Numbered from the stretch's first letter, positions 43,540 to 53,225 are shown. The stretch: DNA of 64,000 nucleotides from Alteromonas gracilis (GCF_002993325.1 NZ_PVNO01000002.1:248001-312000); one strand, 5' to 3'. Numbers and translations are program-made. Notes: generated by a model not told the origin, from the sequence alone.

Positions 43540-44856
43540 TTACCATTCTCTTAGCCGCCATCCTTTAAGTGCGTAAAAAAGAATAAACGCATAGCAAGGT
43601 ATAGTTGTCCAGTAAGCGTTTAGCACTCCAAATTGATCAGCCGTAAATCCGAACATTAAAGGAATAATTGCGCCCCCTGCTATACCCATTATCAATAACG
43701 CAGAACCGTGCGCTGTAAATTTGCCCAATCCCTCTAAAGCGAGAGGCCAAACAGCTGGCCATACGATAGCATTAGCAAGGCCCAATAGTGCAATAAGAGT
43801 AATAGGATCAGGAAGTGTCGCAATACCTGTCCAGCCCCACAGAAAACCAGCAAGCAGTTGGCTTTCAGTGTCAGTGAAAGGTATTCCGATAGACAAAGCG
43901 ATGCCCAATAATGAAGAAAAGGTAAGTAATTGATGCTGAGAACAAATGTTGGGAACTAGTAATAAACCCAAGCAATATCCAATAACCATAAAGAACATAG
44001 TGTAAGAGGTAAGTCCAAGAGCACCTGGGACGCCTAACTGAGAACCTGCCAACCCAATAGTATCGCCAGCAACGACCTCAACACCCACGTAACAGAAAAG
44101 CGCAAGAACACCTAACACAAGTTGAGGAAATTGAAGGACAGAACCTTTACCTTTCCCGTATTCGGAGAGTTTTTTATCTTCAACATCTAGATTGAGTTCA
44201 GGTAAGCCAGAAAAACTTAACGCTATTGCGAGCAGTACTAGCGCAGCGGCCATACCTAAGTAGGGCGTTATAAGGCTTTGCGCTAATTGTTGTATTTGCG
44301 CACTTCGTTCAGCTTCTGGTAGTGCGGCGATACTTTGTTCGGTAATACCTGACAAGTCCCCCAGTACAAGGGCAATAAACACCATAGGAGCGAGCCAACC
44401 AGCCCCTTTATTCAGTAACCCCATTATGGATATTCTTGCCGCTGCACTTTCTGACGGCCCAATTTTTACCAGATATGGGTTTGATGCGGTTTGTAGAATA
44501 GTTAACCCGGAACCGACTACGAATTGAGCTGTGATGAATAATATGAATGTCTGCGTTTTAGCTGCTGGAACAAACAGACAGCAGCCTGATGCAATTAATA
44601 CAAGGCCAAACGTCATGGCGTTTTTGTAGCCCATTTTATTAAGCACGAGTGACATAGGAAGCGCCATAACCACATACGCGATGTAAAAACTAAACGCGAT
44701 CAGCAGCGCCTCTGTTCCATTCAAATTACAAACAATTTGCAAGAAGGGGATGAGTGCTCCATTCAGCCATGTAATAAAACCAAAAACGAAAAACAATGTG
44801 CCGATTATCACCATCGGAAGTGTTGTTGACGGGGTGGATTTAACTGCAGTTTGCAT
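43540..44856 (-). CDS. nagP: N-acetylglucosamine permease (FucP-like MFS)
   Basis: The 438-residue protein has about 12 membrane segments and the FucP/GluP-type sugar MFS pattern (FVFGFITWLNGALIPFLQ in TM1, QTASNPYLVKIGP in the central region). Shewanella NagP is the known GlcNAc transporter of this kind, and the position after nagA fits. A good Shine-Dalgarno (AAGGAAACGCG) precedes the ATG. It is separated from nagA by 123 bp, unlike the other nag genes, and may have its own promoter. Confidence 0.85.
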   Translation of the reverse strand: MQTAVKSTPSTTLPMVIIGTLFFVFGFITWLNGALIPFLQIVCNLNGTEALLIAFSFYIAYVVMALPMSLVLNKMGYKNAMTFGLVLIASGCCLFVPAAKTQTFILFITAQFVVGSGLTILQTASNPYLVKIGPSESAAARISIMGLLNKGAGWLAPMVFIALVLGDLSGITEQSIAALPEAERSAQIQQLAQSLITPYLGMAAALVLLAIALSFSGLPELNLDVEDKKLSEYGKGKGSVLQFPQLVLGVLALFCYVGVEVVAGDTIGLAGSQLGVPGALGLTSYTMFFMVIGYCLGLLLVPNICSQHQLLTFSSLLGIALSIGIPFTDTESQLLAGFLWGWTGIATLPDPITLIALLGLANAIVWPAVWPLALEGLGKFTAHGSALLIMGIAGGAIIPLMFGFTADQFGVLNAYWTTIPCYAFILFYALKGWRLREW

Positions 44857-44883
44857 CGCGTTTCCTTCTTTTTTATATTTTTA

Positions 44884-44898
44884 TGTCACAGTGTTGTC
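44884..44898. promoter_or_regulatory. Possible degenerate NagR site in front of nagP
   Basis: TGTCACAGTGTTGTC resembles the NagR operator TGTCAACGTTGTCA but has altered central bases and spacing. It is 28 bp upstream of the nagP start. Confidence 0.2.
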
Positions 44899-44979
44899 TT
44901 TACCAACCAAATGCTTTGACCATTATTCTTCGAACTTTTTTTGTCTGTACAAGTGAGTGAAGGCTACAATTGCTCAAAA

Positions 44980-46107
44980 CTAACGAACAGGCTCACCATT
45001 TCGCCAGCAGCGTTTGACCTGTAGGTCTTGGTTCAAGGTAATGAAATTAGCCATGGAACCTAGGCGTAGCGTTCCAACGCTTTTTTCGCTTTTTATAAAT
45101 GTAGCGGGCGTTGACGTTGCCATTCTCAGCACTGACTGCAGTTCAACGTTTAGGTCGAAGTGAGCATGCTGAATGGCTTGTTCCATGGTCAAAAGCGAAC
45201 CCGCTAACGTGCCATCGTCAAGCCGCAAAGCATCGTCTTTACGGAATACTTTCGTGCCTTGGTAAATAAAGTGGTCGACGTCGCTAGCTGCTGGTGCCAT
45301 GGCGTCGGTTATCAGCATCAGACGTTTATCGCCTTTAAGCTTTATCGCTAACGTTGCGGACACAGGGTGAACGTGATGATGGTCAACAATTAACCCGCAA
45401 TAGACATCGTCTCTGTAAAGTGAGGCACCTACTACACCAGGTTCTCTGCTGGTGAAAGGTGACATGGCATTAAAGAGGTGTGTGGCACCCGTAGCTCCTG
45501 CATCAAAAGCCGCAAAGCATTCATCTGATGTCGCATTAGTGTGGCCTATAGATACAATGACCCCTGCTTTCGTCAATGTCTCTATGTCGGAGGGTAAAAC
45601 CGCCTCTGGTGCTAGAGTAACAATTACTTTACCTAGGTCATCTCGAGTAAATAAAGCGAGCTCTTTGTCGCTAAGCGACCGGATATGCGTTGAACTATGC
45701 ATGCCCTTTTTGGCTATGCTAAGGTGGGGGCCTTCGAAGTGCACGCCTGGGATAGCACCTGGATCCCATTTATGACCCAAGGCAATTGCATCAGCACCTT
45801 TATTCATAACCTCAATGTCGTCAGTGATAATAGTTGGCATTAAACTACCGGTGCCCACTGTTAAGTAAGCGTTCGCCATTTGCTGAAGCGCAGACAGTGT
45901 CGGTGTTTCATTAAATTGAACACCACCTCCACCGTTAACTTGAACATCCACCATTGCGGGTATCACTAACTGGTCAATGATTTCAGCGTTAGTCACATTT
46001 TCATAATCTGGATAGAAAGCTACTACTCGAGATTCATACACGTCGAATCGAACGTTAGAGTGAAGTGTGAAGCCATCAAAAAGGCGTTTTGCAAAGAAAG
46101 ACTTCAT
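44980..46107 (-). CDS. nagA: N-acetylglucosamine-6-phosphate deacetylase
   Basis: The 375-residue amidohydrolase removes acetate from GlcNAc-6-phosphate. Family motifs are DVQVNGGGGVQFNE, GVHFEGPHLS, SIGHTNAT, GATHLFNAMSPFTSREPG, VDHHHVHP and ITDAMAPA with the catalytic aspartate. The start lies 2 nt after the nagB-II stop, so the two are coupled. Confidence 0.95.
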   Translation of the reverse strand: MKSFFAKRLFDGFTLHSNVRFDVYESRVVAFYPDYENVTNAEIIDQLVIPAMVDVQVNGGGGVQFNETPTLSALQQMANAYLTVGTGSLMPTIITDDIEVMNKGADAIALGHKWDPGAIPGVHFEGPHLSIAKKGMHSSTHIRSLSDKELALFTRDDLGKVIVTLAPEAVLPSDIETLTKAGVIVSIGHTNATSDECFAAFDAGATGATHLFNAMSPFTSREPGVVGASLYRDDVYCGLIVDHHHVHPVSATLAIKLKGDKRLMLITDAMAPAASDVDHFIYQGTKVFRKDDALRLDDGTLAGSLLTMEQAIQHAHFDLNVELQSVLRMATSTPATFIKSEKSVGTLRLGSMANFITLNQDLQVKRCWRNGEPVR

Positions 46108-46109
46108 GA

Positions 46110-47111
46110 CTACATTGTTTCCGTTACTTTTTTAAGCCCGACAGGGCTGTCTGGGTCCATATCCATATCACGGGCAGCTTTTTCAATATCTAAGTAAAAA
46201 CGTTGCATAACAATTAGCGGAGAAGTGAGAGGGTGGATATCTGATTGTACCTCAAACAAAGGGAAAACCTGTGCTCCTCTGCGGGCTACTTCTTCAATTT
46301 GGACCTTGTGCACGCTACTTGAAGCGTCGGGGATATGTGCATCAATGATCGCAGTTTTGCGATTTAGAAGAGATATTGGCCCGTGAAGAAATTCTGCACT
46401 GCTAAATGCCTCAGCCTGAATTCCACAAACTTCTTTCATTTTCAGTGCTATTTCTCTAGAGATGGCGTAACCGAAAGCGCGACCTAGAACAACGCATCGA
46501 TTAAGCGGTGCTAGGTGCTTAGCAGTAAGTACGAAGGGAGTTGTCATTACCGACTCTAATTGTACTGGTAAGGCAAGCAATGCTTCGTAAATATCATTAC
46601 GCTTGGTGCAGGTTGCGACAATGCTCAATAAAGCGTATAGCGTTGCTAAATAGCTTTTGGTTGCCGCTACGGCAATCTCTGGGCCGGCGCAAAGCGGAAC
46701 AAAAATATCTACGATGTCTTTAACTGGCGATGACTCATCATTTACCAGTGCAACACACAAGGCACCTTTTTCCTTTGCCATTTTTGCTTGCGCGAGTATG
46801 TCAGGGCTTCTACCTGATTGGGAAATAATGAAAACGAGTGCTCTATTTAATCGCAGCGATTTGCCGAAAACACTGTTTACCGAGGGTGCAGCAGACGCAA
46901 CGGGTAAACCCATTTCGGTCTCAATCAGATACTTTCCAAACACGCCTGCATGGTCTGAGGTGCCGCGGCCAATGATATACACGAACTCTGGGTCATGTCT
47001 TGCTATCTCGTCAGACAGTTTCTTGTATATAGCGTTGTTGTTGTTAAGTTGTCGCTTTAGTACCTGTGGCGTTTCCGCCGCTTCAGTCGCCATTTTTGTA
47101 ACGTAAGCCAA
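46110..47111 (-). CDS. nagB-II: Glucosamine-6-phosphate deaminase, SIS-domain type (NagB-II)
   Basis: The 333-residue protein has two SIS domains like the isomerase half of GlmS: IIGRGTSDHAGVFGKYL and IISQSGRSPDILAQAK in the first, and FLHGPISLL in the second. This non-homologous replacement of NagB was described in Shewanella and converts glucosamine-6-phosphate to fructose-6-phosphate and ammonia. There is no glutaminase domain, which excludes GlmS. Gaps to its neighbours are only 1-2 nt. Confidence 0.92.
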   Translation of the reverse strand: MAYVTKMATEAAETPQVLKRQLNNNNAIYKKLSDEIARHDPEFVYIIGRGTSDHAGVFGKYLIETEMGLPVASAAPSVNSVFGKSLRLNRALVFIISQSGRSPDILAQAKMAKEKGALCVALVNDESSPVKDIVDIFVPLCAGPEIAVAATKSYLATLYALLSIVATCTKRNDIYEALLALPVQLESVMTTPFVLTAKHLAPLNRCVVLGRAFGYAISREIALKMKEVCGIQAEAFSSAEFLHGPISLLNRKTAIIDAHIPDASSSVHKVQIEEVARRGAQVFPLFEVQSDIHPLTSPLIVMQRFYLDIEKAARDMDMDPDSPVGLKKVTETM

Positions 47112-47112
47112 T

Positions 47113-48000
47113 TTAACGCTCCTTTACTACGTGTTTTACTAATGAAACTGCACCGAATTCAGGCGAGCATATAGCAGGTTGCAACTGCTCCTTGATATTT
47201 TCAGGTAGCCATTGGGCCCATTGCGAAGACAAGCCGCCTATCATAGCTATACGTTTAGCTCCTAACTTATTTAAGCGAGAAACTATCTCGCAAAGATATT
47301 CTTTACCTTCTTCCACAATAGCTCGCGCAACAGGGTCATTGTCGATGGCACACTTCACGACCACTGGGGCAAATTTTCCGAAATCATTAGATTTATAGTG
47401 CAATGATTTTCCAACTATTTCTTGAGGGTCGCTCGTACCCAGCGCCTCACATATTCGAATAACGAGATTGGACGAGGGCATTAATGAGTCTAATGATTCA
47501 AGAGTGTATTGCAGTGCTCTTAATCCAAGCCAAGCCCCACCGGCTTTATCGCCCAATGGAAACCCATGGCCCCCAATATTAGTTAACGTACCCGACAAGC
47601 TTGCTACTGCTGAGCTGCCTGTTCCGGTAATAATAATTGCCCCATCTTTACCGGCGTGCGCTCCCACACACGCGATGTGAAGATCGGTTGTTATATGCGT
47701 GTATTTAAACGGAAGTATCCAGCTCTCTGCAGTTGCCCGATAACGAGGAACATTAACGCCAGCAAGACCAAGGCAAACATTGAGATCTTTCAATTGAAGT
47801 GCAGGTATCGAGGCTGCTTCTAATGCTTGGGTAGTAGCTTCAATTATGGAAGTAAATGCAGTTTCCGCTGACTGAGCAGGGTTGCAAGGACCAGACAGTC
47901 CTTCACCAAGTAGATCACCGTATTCATTCTCTAGTCGTGCTTTACACTTGGTTCCACCGCCGTCAACGCCGACAAAATAATTCTGGGTCAAAGGTTCCAC
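47113..48000 (-). CDS. nagK: N-acetylglucosamine kinase (BadF/BadG family)
   Basis: The 295-residue ASKHA kinase has the phosphate-binding GVDGGGTKCKARL at the N-terminus, the glycine-rich IITGTGSSAVASL and IGGHGFPLGDKAGGAWLG. It phosphorylates GlcNAc at O6, giving the substrate of NagA. This type of NagK is used with NagP in Alteromonadales in place of a PTS. It is coupled to nagX and nagB-II. Confidence 0.92.
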   Translation of the reverse strand: MEPLTQNYFVGVDGGGTKCKARLENEYGDLLGEGLSGPCNPAQSAETAFTSIIEATTQALEAASIPALQLKDLNVCLGLAGVNVPRYRATAESWILPFKYTHITTDLHIACVGAHAGKDGAIIITGTGSSAVASLSGTLTNIGGHGFPLGDKAGGAWLGLRALQYTLESLDSLMPSSNLVIRICEALGTSDPQEIVGKSLHYKSNDFGKFAPVVVKCAIDNDPVARAIVEEGKEYLCEIVSRLNKLGAKRIAMIGGLSSQWAQWLPENIKEQLQPAICSPEFGAVSLVKHVVKER

Positions 48001-48001
48001 C

Positions 48002-49087
48002 TTAAATTTTTATAAAGATTTGTTTGCGATAGAGGGCATATACAGGGATAAAGCAAACGCCAAGAAATAGGATGACCCATATAGCAGCGCTAATGAAATC
48101 ACTTACTCCAGCAGTAGACATCAATTCTGTATAGCTACTGTGAATAGATGCACCTGACAATTTCCAATCAAGAAGCTTTTCGATTATGACATGCAGAATG
48201 TAGGCAGTGATCGCGTTGGCTCCGAAGATAGTGGCTATTTTAGTGCCGCATCTGAAGCCTTTAACATCGGTATACCACATCATTGACGCTAAAATCATTG
48301 CACCCATCCCGCCGGTGGCCAATACAAATGAGCTGGTCCATGCCTGTTTGATAAATGGAAAGCCGAGACTCCAAATACATCCTAGAGAAAAAGATAAGAA
48401 ACCAAACACGAATAAATTCATAACAGTGGTTGGCAGCTCTCCTTTTCCTTTGATAATAATGTGACCAATGAGCATACCCATTATGCCGGTGACGATAGAG
48501 GGAAAGGTACTGAGCAAGCCTTCAGGATCCCATGTGCCTCGCCACAGCATACCCGGTACGAATTGGTCGAACCAATTTACTATATTTTCACCTCGCTCAA
48601 GATGGCCGCTAGGCAGACCAGGGGCAGGAACGATCAAAATGAATACCCAATATAATAACAAGATTGCGACACCCGTTGTTACCACTGTTTTAGGCTTGCA
48701 GTATATAGCAAGATAACAACAAACCAGGTAAACAATGCCGATGCGTTGCAATACCCCAAGTAGTCTTATTTGCTCAAAGTGGGTGTAGAACAAATTTACA
48801 AATAATCCTAGGCCAATGAGCGTAAAGGCTCTGCGCCACACTTTCTTCAGAATACTGGGTAGTGCTGCTGAAGAAGAGTGGATATTTTTGAACCCCAAAC
48901 TAATTGCTACACCTACAATAAGAATGAAAAAAGGGAACACTAGGTCGGCAAAGTTGATGCCTATCCAATGTGCATGAGAAAGTTCACCGTATGTATTAGG
49001 GCTATTCACTACAATCATGGCAATGATGGTAAGCCCTCGAAACACATCGAGCGACAATAGTCTTTGGGATTTTTTATTTGATGACAT
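48002..49087 (-). CDS. nagX: NagX, HGSNAT-like membrane acyltransferase
   Basis: The 361-residue protein has about ten membrane spans. It opens with RLLSLDVFRGLTIIAMIVVN and has the family motif SHAHWIGINFADLVFPFF at residues 37-54. Human HGSNAT, which acetylates terminal alpha-glucosamine of heparan sulfate across the lysosomal membrane, has the same pattern. H38 aligns with the HGSNAT histidine thought to carry acetyl. NagX is a known nag-regulon member of unproven function. It is the first gene of the nagX-K-B-A-P string, just behind a NagR operator. Confidence 0.88.
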   Translation of the reverse strand: MSSNKKSQRLLSLDVFRGLTIIAMIVVNSPNTYGELSHAHWIGINFADLVFPFFILIVGVAISLGFKNIHSSSAALPSILKKVWRRAFTLIGLGLFVNLFYTHFEQIRLLGVLQRIGIVYLVCCYLAIYCKPKTVVTTGVAILLLYWVFILIVPAPGLPSGHLERGENIVNWFDQFVPGMLWRGTWDPEGLLSTFPSIVTGIMGMLIGHIIIKGKGELPTTVMNLFVFGFLSFSLGCIWSLGFPFIKQAWTSSFVLATGGMGAMILASMMWYTDVKGFRCGTKIATIFGANAITAYILHVIIEKLLDWKLSGASIHSSYTELMSTAGVSDFISAAIWVILFLGVCFIPVYALYRKQIFIKI

Positions 49088-49133
49088 ATTTATTGCTTTT
49101 TTTATAACCAGAGGCCTTACCCTAGCGCCTTTA

Positions 49134-49147
49134 TGTCAACGTTGTCA
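49134..49147. promoter_or_regulatory. NagR operator in front of nagXKBAP and nagR
   Basis: TGTCAACGTTGTCA is the exact reverse complement of the site at 50381-50394. On the minus strand it contains TTGACA that can serve as -35 for nagX, with TAGGGT 18 nt further. It lies in the nagX-nagR gap, 129 bp upstream of nagR, and could control both directions. The rest of the gap (49088-49275) holds nothing else I can name. Confidence 0.8.
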
Positions 49148-49275
49148 ATCGTGTTTTAACTTTTATTGAATGTTTGCAGTGCCGGCCCGAAAGTTTACAG
49201 GGGAGGAAATTTGCTTGATAGGAGGTTTCAATTTATTCTCTCTAGCAGTAAATCCCTTTCACTGATAAGAGTTTA

Positions 49276-50310
49276 ATGAAAAAGCCAACAATTAAAGATG
49301 TCGCGAAATTAGCGGGAGTATCGTTTAAAACAGTGTCGCGAGTGGTTAATCAAGAACCTAATGTAAGTGAAGCGGTAAAAGAAAAGGTGCTTGAGTCAAT
49401 AAAACAACTCAATTACCAGCCAAATCACACAGCGAGAGTTATGCGTAAAGCACCGTTTTCACTCGCCTTTGTTTACGACAATCCCAACAGCCACTACGTG
49501 ATTGAAATGCAAAACGGCATAATTTCTGAGTGCAGAAAAAAAGGGTTTGAGCTTGTCATACACCCAACGGACTCTCGCTCTGATGAGGTAGGGAATGAGC
49601 TTGCTAGTATGATAGGTTCAAATCAAATTGGGGGCATTATCCTTACCCCTCCACTATCGGAAAATAAAGAGCTTGTTACCTTCTTACTGAGTAAAGATGC
49701 AAAAGTTGTAAGGATTTTATCGGGTGAGCAACCACCGGATAGTCTGGCGCCTGTTTTACATGTAGACGACGTGGATGCAGGTTTCAAGATGACTCAGTAC
49801 CTTCTTGAACTAGGCCATAGAGACATTGCTTTTCTTGGCTTTCATGCCTCGCATGAATCCAGTTTGGGGAGGGTTAAAGGCTTTAAAAACGCTCATGAAG
49901 CCAGAAATGTTCCGTTTGATAAAAACCTTATTATTGACGGAGAGTTTACCTTTGAGTCTGGGATGGATATGGCCAAGCAGGTGCTTTCTATGCCTAAACG
50001 ACCTACCGCTATTTTTGCGTGTAATGATGAAATTGCGGCAGGGGCAGTATTTTGTGCTCGTCTTAATGATATTACAGTACCGGAAGAGCTTTCGGTTGTT
50101 GGATTTGAAAACAGCCCTTTCGCCATGCAAACATGGCCGCACCTGACAACGATTGATCAACCCAACTTCGATATTGCAGCGACCGCTGCTGCCATGGTTA
50201 TTGAGATGATGAAGTCTAATGATATATACACCGTTGATTCAAGAGGGTTTTCTCTTGACGTGGTAGTCAGAGACTCGGCCTGTAAACCCTTGCTAAAAAG
50301 CGCAATTTAA
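49276..50310 (+). CDS. nagR: LacI-family N-acetylglucosamine regulator
   Basis: The 344-residue repressor has the LacI helix-turn-helix and hinge (TIKDVAKLAGVSFKTVSRVVN, then LNYQPNHTARVMRK) and a periplasmic-binding-type effector domain ending in VVVRDSACKP. NagR of Shewanella is of this family and is released by a GlcNAc-derived ligand. It sits between the two operon halves that carry identical operators, which makes it the obvious regulator of both. Confidence 0.9.
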   Translation: MKKPTIKDVAKLAGVSFKTVSRVVNQEPNVSEAVKEKVLESIKQLNYQPNHTARVMRKAPFSLAFVYDNPNSHYVIEMQNGIISECRKKGFELVIHPTDSRSDEVGNELASMIGSNQIGGIILTPPLSENKELVTFLLSKDAKVVRILSGEQPPDSLAPVLHVDDVDAGFKMTQYLLELGHRDIAFLGFHASHESSLGRVKGFKNAHEARNVPFDKNLIIDGEFTFESGMDMAKQVLSMPKRPTAIFACNDEIAAGAVFCARLNDITVPEELSVVGFENSPFAMQTWPHLTTIDQPNFDIAATAAAMVIEMMKSNDIYTVDSRGFSLDVVVRDSACKPLLKSAI

Positions 50311-50380
50311 TCTTTAACTCCAGTCTTTGATTTATACATTCTTTAGATAAATTTTTAAGATACTCAATTTTATTTTTTAT

Positions 50381-50394
50381 TGACAACGTTGACA
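50381..50394. promoter_or_regulatory. NagR operator in front of the receptor-GH89 operon
   Basis: TGACAACGTTGACA is embedded in ATTGACAACGTTGACAT, a 17-mer identical to the minus strand of the nagX site. TTGACA followed 17 nt later by TAGCGT may be the promoter, so NagR would block RNA polymerase directly. The site is 128 bp upstream of the receptor ATG. Confidence 0.8.
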
Positions 50395-50521
50395 TTGGTT
50401 GATAGCGTCGAATGCAGGTGATGAAAAAAACACCGCAAATAATAAAAATCAAAATGTAAAATCAATCAGCTGGTTGCCTGAAGCTGAAAATAAACACTAC
50501 AAAGAAGATGGGAACCACATC

Positions 50522-53164
50522 ATGAATAACGCTCGTCCAAAGAAAACGTTAATAACCAGTGCAATCTTAGGCATATTGAGTTCGTCTGCGGTGATGGCAC
50601 AGTCCGCGCCAGATATTAGCGACAGTGAAGTTGAGCGTATCGACGTTACTTATCGCTCCAGCTTGGTTCAAGCTGCTGCACTTAAGCGTGACGAAACAAA
50701 GGTTGCGGACATCATAACGTCTGAAGATATTGGTAAGTTTCCCACTGAAAATATCGCAGAAGCAATTCAACGAATTCCTGGTGTACAGATATCGAATATC
50801 AATGGTAGAGGCTCTACGATTAGCGTGCGAGGACTAGGTGCGCAATACGCTAGAACAACAGTGAACGGGCAGACTATGGCTAGCGCTGATTTTACTGGTG
50901 GCTTCCGATACGACATCATTCAGTCTGAACTGGCTTCAAGTATCTCTGTCATTAAGTCTCCGAGTGCTGATATGGATACTGGCGGCTTGTCCGGCACTAT
51001 AAATATCGATACTACAAAGCCACTTTCTTATAGCGAACGCAAAGTTGTTGCTTCCGTGAAGGGGCAATATTCAGAGTTTTCACCAACAGAAAATGTAACA
51101 CCTAAAGGTAATATAACTTACATCGACCAGTTTGCCGATGACACCGTAGGGTTATTTTTAAATGCGGGTTATCAGGAGCTTGACGATAGGGTAGATAACT
51201 TCTGGATGGGGCGATGGTTCAGTGATGATGAAGGCAACGATATTCCGCGCCGTCCACGCTATCGTCGTATTGACCGGGAAACCAAACGCTATCTGATGAA
51301 TGGTGCATTACAGTGGCGTCCTAGTGATAATTTTGAAACAACGTTTACGGCAATTTATGCCGATGACGACACGGTACAAGATTTGAACCAGCAGGTTTTC
51401 TTGTTCGATCGCGACGATATCACGCTACTCGGTGAACCAGTAAATGGTGTTTATAACCAAGTGCGCATAGACAACTTCACGCTAGAAAATAATCGCCAGG
51501 CTGAAGATAAACAGGCTACTAGTAAGGCTTTTACGCTTTCATCCAGATACGAAACTGAAAACTGGACTCTTTTAGGTGTTGCTCACTACACCAAAGGGGA
51601 AGCTGTGCATGCCGAAGAGGCGGTAATTTTAGCAACTTCAGTGTCTGCCAATATGGATATCTCAAATCGCAACAACGTGGTGTTTGATGTTGACGAGGAT
51701 TTGACTGACCCAGCTTTATACCCAGCGGATATGCCAAGAAATGAGTATCCAAATGGCGCAACGCGATATATGGATTCGTCTGAAACAGCTCTTCAATTTG
51801 ACGCAATTCGCGTGTTAGAAGGAGAGTTTTTTACGGGCTTTGCATTTGGAGGTAAGTACCGAAAAGAAGAGTTCGATCGAGAGGTCTATCGAACGGACCG
51901 ATTCGCTATAGGTGAAGCAGACCCTAGCGACCTTCCATTAATGACTGATTTCAACTACATGGTTACTGATTTTTTAGACAACCAAATGTCTATAGAGCAC
52001 GCATGGGTTGCACCAGATATTCAGGCTTATCGAGATGCGCTTGTAGCTGAGGGGGTAACGGTTCCAACTCTATTCGCCGCACAGTCGTCATACGGTATAG
52101 AGCGAGACATTTTATCTGTTTACAGTAAGTTCGACTTTGAAACATATTTAGGTGAGATGACCTTAAGGGGGAATGTCGGCGGGCGTTACGAAACTACCGA
52201 TAGAACAATCAGCACGTATTTGACCGGTGAGAGTAGCCCTATCAACTCCGAAATTAGTTTAATTATTGGCGAAACAGACTTCGACTATGACTACAGCAAC
52301 TTTCTACCTAGCGTAAACGTAGTGCTCGAATTAACAGATGATGTACAAGCGCGATTTGCAGCGGCAAAGGTGCTTGTTCGACCATTGTTGACATCTCGTA
52401 CGCAGATTGCTGCTTCTGAAACATCGGTGAATAATTCATTTGGTACGCGGACTTACACCGTAGACCTCGGTCAACCCAACATGAAAGCATTAACAGCTGA
52501 TCAAGCAGACTTGGGGTTAGAATGGTATTACGGCGAGGGGGATAGCGTAGCACTTACCCTTTTCTGGAAAGAAATTGAGAATGGGTCGGTTTCTGAGTTT
52601 GTTTGCCCTGATAGCTACAATGACGTTGCGCTAAGTGGAACGCCGGAAGATTGCGTGGACACGCAAGGTAACATCTATGAAATCACCAGCACCTACAACG
52701 ATGATAGCGGCACAACTATCAAAGGGTTTGAGCTAGGTTGGAACCAAAGCTTGGACGCATTGTTACCTATCGATGGTTTCGGTTTCTCAGCAAATTATAC
52801 CTTCATCGATGCAGAAGATAGTGAAGACTTCGTTCTAACTAACTCTTCAGAAGAAACGTGGAACTTCATAGGTTATTGGGAAAACGATACGTTCAGTGCA
52901 AGGGTCGCTGTAAATAATCGAAGCCCTTATGTCCAAGATAATACTGACGCGTTTTTTGCACGAGAAGGGCGGGTTGTCGATGGTAGAAATCAAGTCGATA
53001 TCTTGCTGAGCTATAACTTAACTGAAGCGCTTAATCTTCGTTTTGGAGCATTAAATATCAATGGTAACAACGAAGAGGCCTATTTCACCGAAGAGAAGCC
53101 AGTATGGCAGACCACAAGTATCATAGGTTCTAGCTACTACCTGAGTGCAGTCTACTCATTTTAA
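50522..53164 (+). CDS. TonB-dependent receptor of the NagR regulon
   Basis: The 880-residue outer-membrane receptor has a signal peptide (LITSAILGILSSSAVMAQ), a TonB-box-like VERIDVTYRSS, a plug (TSEDIGKFPTENIAEAIQRIPGVQI, then ISVRGLG) and a barrel ending SAVYSF. The NagR operator upstream and the GH89 gene downstream suggest import of a GlcNAc-containing oligosaccharide. The frame stays open to 50399, but the ATG at 50522 begins the signal peptide and the longer start would overlap the promoter region. Confidence 0.9.
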   Translation: MNNARPKKTLITSAILGILSSSAVMAQSAPDISDSEVERIDVTYRSSLVQAAALKRDETKVADIITSEDIGKFPTENIAEAIQRIPGVQISNINGRGSTISVRGLGAQYARTTVNGQTMASADFTGGFRYDIIQSELASSISVIKSPSADMDTGGLSGTINIDTTKPLSYSERKVVASVKGQYSEFSPTENVTPKGNITYIDQFADDTVGLFLNAGYQELDDRVDNFWMGRWFSDDEGNDIPRRPRYRRIDRETKRYLMNGALQWRPSDNFETTFTAIYADDDTVQDLNQQVFLFDRDDITLLGEPVNGVYNQVRIDNFTLENNRQAEDKQATSKAFTLSSRYETENWTLLGVAHYTKGEAVHAEEAVILATSVSANMDISNRNNVVFDVDEDLTDPALYPADMPRNEYPNGATRYMDSSETALQFDAIRVLEGEFFTGFAFGGKYRKEEFDREVYRTDRFAIGEADPSDLPLMTDFNYMVTDFLDNQMSIEHAWVAPDIQAYRDALVAEGVTVPTLFAAQSSYGIERDILSVYSKFDFETYLGEMTLRGNVGGRYETTDRTISTYLTGESSPINSEISLIIGETDFDYDYSNFLPSVNVVLELTDDVQARFAAAKVLVRPLLTSRTQIAASETSVNNSFGTRTYTVDLGQPNMKALTADQADLGLEWYYGEGDSVALTLFWKEIENGSVSEFVCPDSYNDVALSGTPEDCVDTQGNIYEITSTYNDDSGTTIKGFELGWNQSLDALLPIDGFGFSANYTFIDAEDSEDFVLTNSSEETWNFIGYWENDTFSARVAVNNRSPYVQDNTDAFFAREGRVVDGRNQVDILLSYNLTEALNLRFGALNINGNNEEAYFTEEKPVWQTTSIIGSSYYLSAVYSF

Positions 53165-53173
53165 TACATAGGC

Positions 53174-53191
53174 GCTGCGGGCAACCGCAGC
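53174..53191 (+). other. Hairpin between the receptor and GH89 genes
   Basis: GCTGCGG and CCGCAGC form a 7-bp GC stem closed by a GCAA tetraloop, 9 nt after the receptor stop. The following sequence is only moderately T-rich. It could stabilise the receptor mRNA or reduce read-through into GH89. Confidence 0.5.
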
Positions 53192-53225
53192 ATTTCTTCT
53201 ACGATTTTTATCAGGATATTAAGCA

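Noticed and set aside
46110..47111. GlmS (glucosamine-fructose-6-phosphate aminotransferase)
   Set aside because: Only the SIS half is present; the N-terminal glutaminase domain is absent and the gene is coupled to nagA and nagK.
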